This document shows positions 60,166-64,000 of a DNA stretch of 64,000 nucleotides, piece after piece (the first letter of the stretch is position 1; every line of letters begins with the position of its first letter). Under the pieces are notes generated by a model that was not told the origin of the DNA, made no database searches, and saw nothing but the letters and a program-made list of their open reading frames with translations. The stretch comes from Pseudogymnoascus destructans (taxonomy: Eukaryota > Ascomycota > Leotiomycetes > Thelebolales > Thelebolaceae): the NCBI RefSeq assembly GCF_001641265.1, contig NW_020167520.1, positions 868,001 through 932,000 on the forward strand. Reading direction: 5' to 3'. Both the position numbers and the translations under genes were made by a program.

Positions 60166-63144
60166 ATGGATCACGGGGCATGCGCGGCTAATGGGGGAGG
60201 CGAAGAGCATGCGCGTAAACGGGTGAGGCTGGAGCATGGAGTATCAACAACACCAACACCAGCCATTGATCCTTCTGCAGCACATCTGAACGTTAAGGGA
60301 GACATGGAGAAGAGCAAGATTGCGGAGTTAACTTCGAATGCTAGTCACAGCAGGGAGAGGGAGGTTGGTATTCTGCGATGGGTGAACGAGGAGAACGTCG
60401 GGTTTGAGGGCGTGCTGAAGCAGAGGTATGTGGAGAATTATTCTTTGAGGTTGATCTATGATTTGAAGCGTTGGACCTCATTTCTGAGGGTTTTCTATTA
60501 TTGTCTGGGTGATGCAACCATGTCAATCACGTGGGTCTGAGCTCAACATGTTCAATCGGACGTTCATACCAGTGGTATCGTTATTTATGTTGGTTGATAC
60601 ATCCTTTTTTTGCTCGTATCGATGGCCATTTCACCTACTGACTATGAGCAAGATACAGCGATTTCCTTGTGAACGAGATCACACCTGATGGAAAGGTCAT
60701 CCATCTCACCAACCTCTACCCTTCAAAGCCAAACAAACAGCAGCAAGCCAAACCTGCTCAACCACCAGCACTACAAGAGCCGGTAAAGGCGGCTGAGCCT
60801 GTGGAGTCTGTGCCAGCCCCAACTACAACTGTGGCCACTGAAGTAGTTCCAGCCCCAGCACCTACGGCAATAGAGCCACCCAAGGCGTCAACTGCTCCAG
60901 CAGCTCCTGGTAATGCAGCTGCTGCAGCGGACTCGTTCGCTCTGGCACCAGAAGATGCGGTGCTACTTGCCAATTATTTCGGCGCCAATGTTAGGGAGCA
61001 GATTGTCAGGATGTACAAGAAAATCTTGGCAAAGCCTAACGAAAAGGCCGCCACTTACGGATCAGTTACTTCGGAGCCGATTTTGGACCGTGAACTACGC
61101 ACAAAGCTGCACCAGGTACGATACTACCGGATGACTATGGTTTCTATTTAAACTAATTGTGATTTAGGATATGAGACGTATTTTCGATTTGAGGCTCGAG
61201 ACCAACACTGACAAGGATGGGTTCATCAGGATTTCCGCGGCTCCAAAAGCCGGACCCAACAGAGGCCCACGTGGTGCTCCGAACCAGCAAACCCCACGCA
61301 ATCAGCAGAAGGGCAAGCTCGGTTGGGCAGAACTCGGCGGCGAGCATCTCCAGTTCTCCTTATTGAAGGAGAACAAGGACACCATGGAGGTCATCTCCTT
61401 CATATCTAGCCGCTTAGGTATGAAGCCGCGGTCTTTCGCGTTTGCCGGCACCAAGGATAGACGTGGAGTTACTGTTCAGCGAGTCAGCGTTTTCCGCAAG
61501 AATGCTGAACAAATCTCTCATTTGAACAGAGATATGTGGGGCTCCAAGATCGGCGACTTCACATACGAGAAGCACGCACTTGAGCTTGGCGATCTGACTG
61601 GAAATGAGTTCCATATTACTCTTAGGGACTGTCAGTTTCCAGGGGCTGATAACCTAGACGACGAGGGCAAACTTGCGCTTGCCAACAAGGTTGTTGGTGG
61701 TGCTGTCGAATCTATCCAATCTCATGGGTTCCTTAACTACTATGGACTCCAGCGATTTGGTACATACCTCATTGGCACTGACGAAATTGGCAAACTCATC
61801 CTCAAGAATGATTACAAGGGAGCTGTCGATGCTATCCTCAGCTACAGCCCAGAGTGCCTCTCTGCTGGCCAGGATCCAGACTTTGTCACGTCGGACGGGA
61901 AGCCGCTGTCCAGAGATGACATTGCCAGAGCCAAGGCAATCGACATTTTTAAGGCTACGGGCCGCGCCAAGGAGGCTTTGGACAAGCTGCCAAGAAAGTT
62001 TAGCGCCGAGTCGACGATTATTCGCCATCTCGAACGCGGAGACAGAAAGACCGACTACATGGGCGCGATTCTCCAGATAAACAGAAATCTCCGACTGATG
62101 TACGTGCACGCATATCAATCGCTGGTGTGGAACCACGCAGTCAGCGAGCGCTGGGCCCAATCTGGGGATAAGGTCGTAGAGGGCGATTTGGTCCTTGTGG
62201 AAGCCAATGCCGACAAGCCTGAAGTCGAGGAACTTGACCAAAACGGTGAAGTTGTCGTTCTCCCAGCAGCGGACGACACGGCTGTAAGCACAGACAACAT
62301 GTTCCAGCGCGCTCGTCCGTTGTCTGCCGATGAAGCCGTATCGGGGAAGTTTTCAATCTTCGATATTGTCCTGCCTACTCCTGGCTATGACATTGAGTAC
62401 CCGCTGAACGCCATTGGTGACTTCTATAAGACGTTCATGGGCTCGGAGCGTGGCGGCGGCCTCGACCCGGCGAACATGCGACGTGCACAGAAGGATTTCT
62501 CGCTGAGTGGGAGTTACAGGAAAATTATGGGCACGGTTGGCAACGATGTCACTTATGAGGTGAAGGCTTACACCGAAGACAATGAGCAAATGGTTGAGAC
62601 AGATCTGGATCGTATCAATAAGAGTCATGGACAGCCTAACCGCAACGCCGAGCCGAAGCATAGGTATGCGGGCAAGGAAGTGTTTGGCAATACAGATGCC
62701 GAGGCTGGGCGAAATGCTTGGGCTGAGTCATCCAAGACCATTGCTGAGGGTGATAAAGCCCTTGAGATAACCGCAGCTAGTGCCGGTAAATCCAGTGTTT
62801 CTGCTGTCCATGAGACGTTCATTCATAAGGATGGTGGGAATGGCGAGCAAACTGGAGTGAAGGAAACCTTGTTACTACCCTGGTCCGCGGCATCTGGTGC
62901 AGATAATACTACAACGAGCGAGGCTCCGGCTGCAACCACGATTGCCGAAGCCACAGAGGACAAAAAGCGCGCAGCTGATGATATGACTAGAGATGACAAC
63001 GAGGCTGCGGAAAGGCGACGCAAGATTGCGGTTATTGTCAAATTCCAGCTTGGATCGAGCCAGTATGCAACTATGGCGTTGAGGGAGTTGATGAAGGAGG
63101 GAGGCGTTGTGACATATAAACCAGACTTCAGCAGCGGGCGTTAA
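60166..63144 (+). CDS. TruD-family tRNA pseudouridine synthase (Pus7-like), 899 aa, three exons
   Basis: Converts uridine to pseudouridine in tRNAs and some snRNAs/mRNAs (yeast Pus7 modifies tRNA position 13 and 35). Exon 1 is 60166-60425, intron 60426-60652 (227 nt), exon 2 60653-61115, intron 61116-61167 (52 nt), exon 3 61168-63144. Conserved motifs are FEGVLKQR joined to YSDFLVNEI across intron 1, FAGTKDRRGVTVQRV near residue 335 (the catalytic Asp is in TKDRR), GNEFHITLRD near 386 and NYYGLQRFGT near 431. It also contains SLVWNHAVSERW and the TRUD-domain end DIVLPTPGYDIEYP. An Ala/Pro/Val-rich linker (about residues 125-190) and a disordered segment before the last 45 residues make it longer than yeast Pus7 (676 aa). 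All motifs are intact. Confidence 0.95.
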
Positions 63145-63407
63145 GGTTGGGTGTACAATAGCAAAAGTCGATATGTTACAGGGATGGGTGGCTACCAATA
63201 GAGTAGGACTAGGCATATACAAAATAAAACGAGTGAATCTGACACAATTTCAATAATTTGGGTATTTCATAACCATATGTTCCGGCCCAACCGCGAGTTG
63301 TGCGCGCTCATGAGGGAGAGTAACTCACGGTTGGGCCAGAACACATAAATTCAGGCGGGGGTCAATAACTATATTCAACTATCTGTATCTAAATCAAACT
63401 GGAAGAC
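63145..63407. other. Intergenic; inverted repeat
   Basis: TATGTTCCGGCCCAACCG near 63276-63293 is partly inverted at 63330-63347 (GGTTGGGCCAGAACACATA), a hairpin of about 70 bp that may act as terminator or be a foldback remnant. Confidence 0.5.
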
Positions 63408-63650
63408 TCACATGCAAAAGCACTGGGTGGTGGGTTTGATCCCCATCTTCTTCCTGAGGTCCTGCTTTATCTCTATGGTGTCCCTCTGGCACCTCATGCA
63501 CTTAGCAAACTCCTCAAGATTCCGCACGCCGCCTTTGCACCAGATGCTGCGTCCGGCCTCGAACGTCTGCTGCTCGGCAATGGCGCATTTCCGGCGATGA
63601 ACTTTGACATGATTGCATGCCTTATAGCGGATAGCTATCTGTTTGCACAT
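63408..63650 (-). CDS. Small Cys-rich protein, 80 aa
   Basis: Not assigned to a named family. The ATG at 63650 gives MCKQIAIRYKACNHVKVHRRKC then a middle with WCKGG and CMRCQRD, ending TTQCFCM. The spaced Cys pairs and one His suggest a zinc-binding fold. The beginning resembles the protein at 5622-6365 (MC...AC.HV......C). The stop TGA overlaps a splice-donor-like CATGTGAGTC, so a further 3' exon is possible. An open frame also extends upstream of the ATG but has no other support. Confidence 0.55.
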   Translation of the reverse strand: MCKQIAIRYKACNHVKVHRRKCAIAEQQTFEAGRSIWCKGGVRNLEEFAKCMRCQRDTIEIKQDLRKKMGIKPTTQCFCM

Positions 63651-64000
63651 TGTAAGGGAGGGGATGAAAATAGCCAGCGGATTGGGTATACTTACTGTGG
63701 GTGTGTTTTGTTGCGGTTGGTGCATCAGATCGAGTTCTGCGTATTTGGGATAGTTGGGATAACGGGCCTCTTATATAGGCAAATCATGGATGATAAATGG
63801 TATTGTCTATGATAAAACAGCGACAAAGGAAAGCAAGCGCCCCTATGAATACACTCAAAGCAGATAATTCATTGTGCAGAGAATAAAGCGGCCGAGAAAC
63901 AGGAGGGCTTGTTTTGGATCTTGCTTTCAAAGTAGTACAAAGACATGTAAATTTGTTTTAGGTGAGTTCCCCAGGCGTCAATCTACAAGGAGGATGTTTG
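63651..64000. other. Right edge, nothing recognised
   Basis: Presumed promoter region of the small Cys-rich gene. No other feature. Confidence 0.5.

Overview
The window is from a filamentous ascomycete (Pezizomycotina). The support is a fungus-specific translation elongation factor 3 gene, short GT-AG introns (about 50-230 nt), degraded HET-domain (heterokaryon incompatibility) genes, Ty3/gypsy chromoviruses, and many Fot1/pogo, hAT and Mutator-like DNA transposons. Many of the old copies are AT-rich and carry CGA>TGA or CAA>TAA type stops, as expected from C-to-T mutation such as RIP. I cannot name the species.

Layout. 1-1200: broken HET gene running off the left edge. 1200-5425: AT-rich graveyard with a hAT relic cut by two LTR insertions and a nearby solo LTR. 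5.6-12.8 kb: host genes (Cys-rich protein of unknown function, DUF1275/YoaK-type membrane protein, EF3). 13.6-14.3 kb: N-terminal part of a second broken HET gene. 14.3-53.8 kb: a transposon block of about 39 kb. Its main pieces are a chromovirus (16784-30601, 5-bp target duplication CATCA) into whose protease region a second, open and apparently young chromovirus (19433-26160, duplication TCGAG) has inserted in the opposite orientation; three almost identical pogo elements (30875, 45319, 51033); further pogo families at 33.8-36.0, 36156-38059 and 42249-44248; a hAT relic at 49269-50956; and a Mutator-like deletion derivative (about 51003-53780) whose left terminal repeat has been hit by one of the pogo copies. 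Four solo LTRs in the window have perfect 5-bp target duplications.

Inside the block is a small island of two ordinary-looking genes on the minus strand (38.4-41.5 kb): an AsaB/CmcJ-like oxygenase-family protein and a BAHD/trichothecene-acetyltransferase-like acyltransferase. Both are typical secondary-metabolism tailoring families. 54.2-63.7 kb is gene-dense host DNA: a PIN4/Par14-type parvulin, cysteine dioxygenase, a polyglutamine protein ending in an SRA/YDG domain, a TruD/Pus7 tRNA pseudouridine synthase, and a short Cys-rich protein.

The most unusual material is in the transposons. Related LTRs share one half but carry different, tandemly repeated, palindrome-rich U3 halves, with 1, 2 and 3 copies of an 86-bp unit in one family. 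The older chromovirus carries an antisense Cys-rich reading frame. Several unrelated pogo families all build their terminal repeats from two tandem 16-19 bp units. Three near-identical pogo copies share the same in-frame TGA between the DDE domain and a CCHC zinc knuckle. No rRNA, convincing tRNA gene or CRISPR array was seen.
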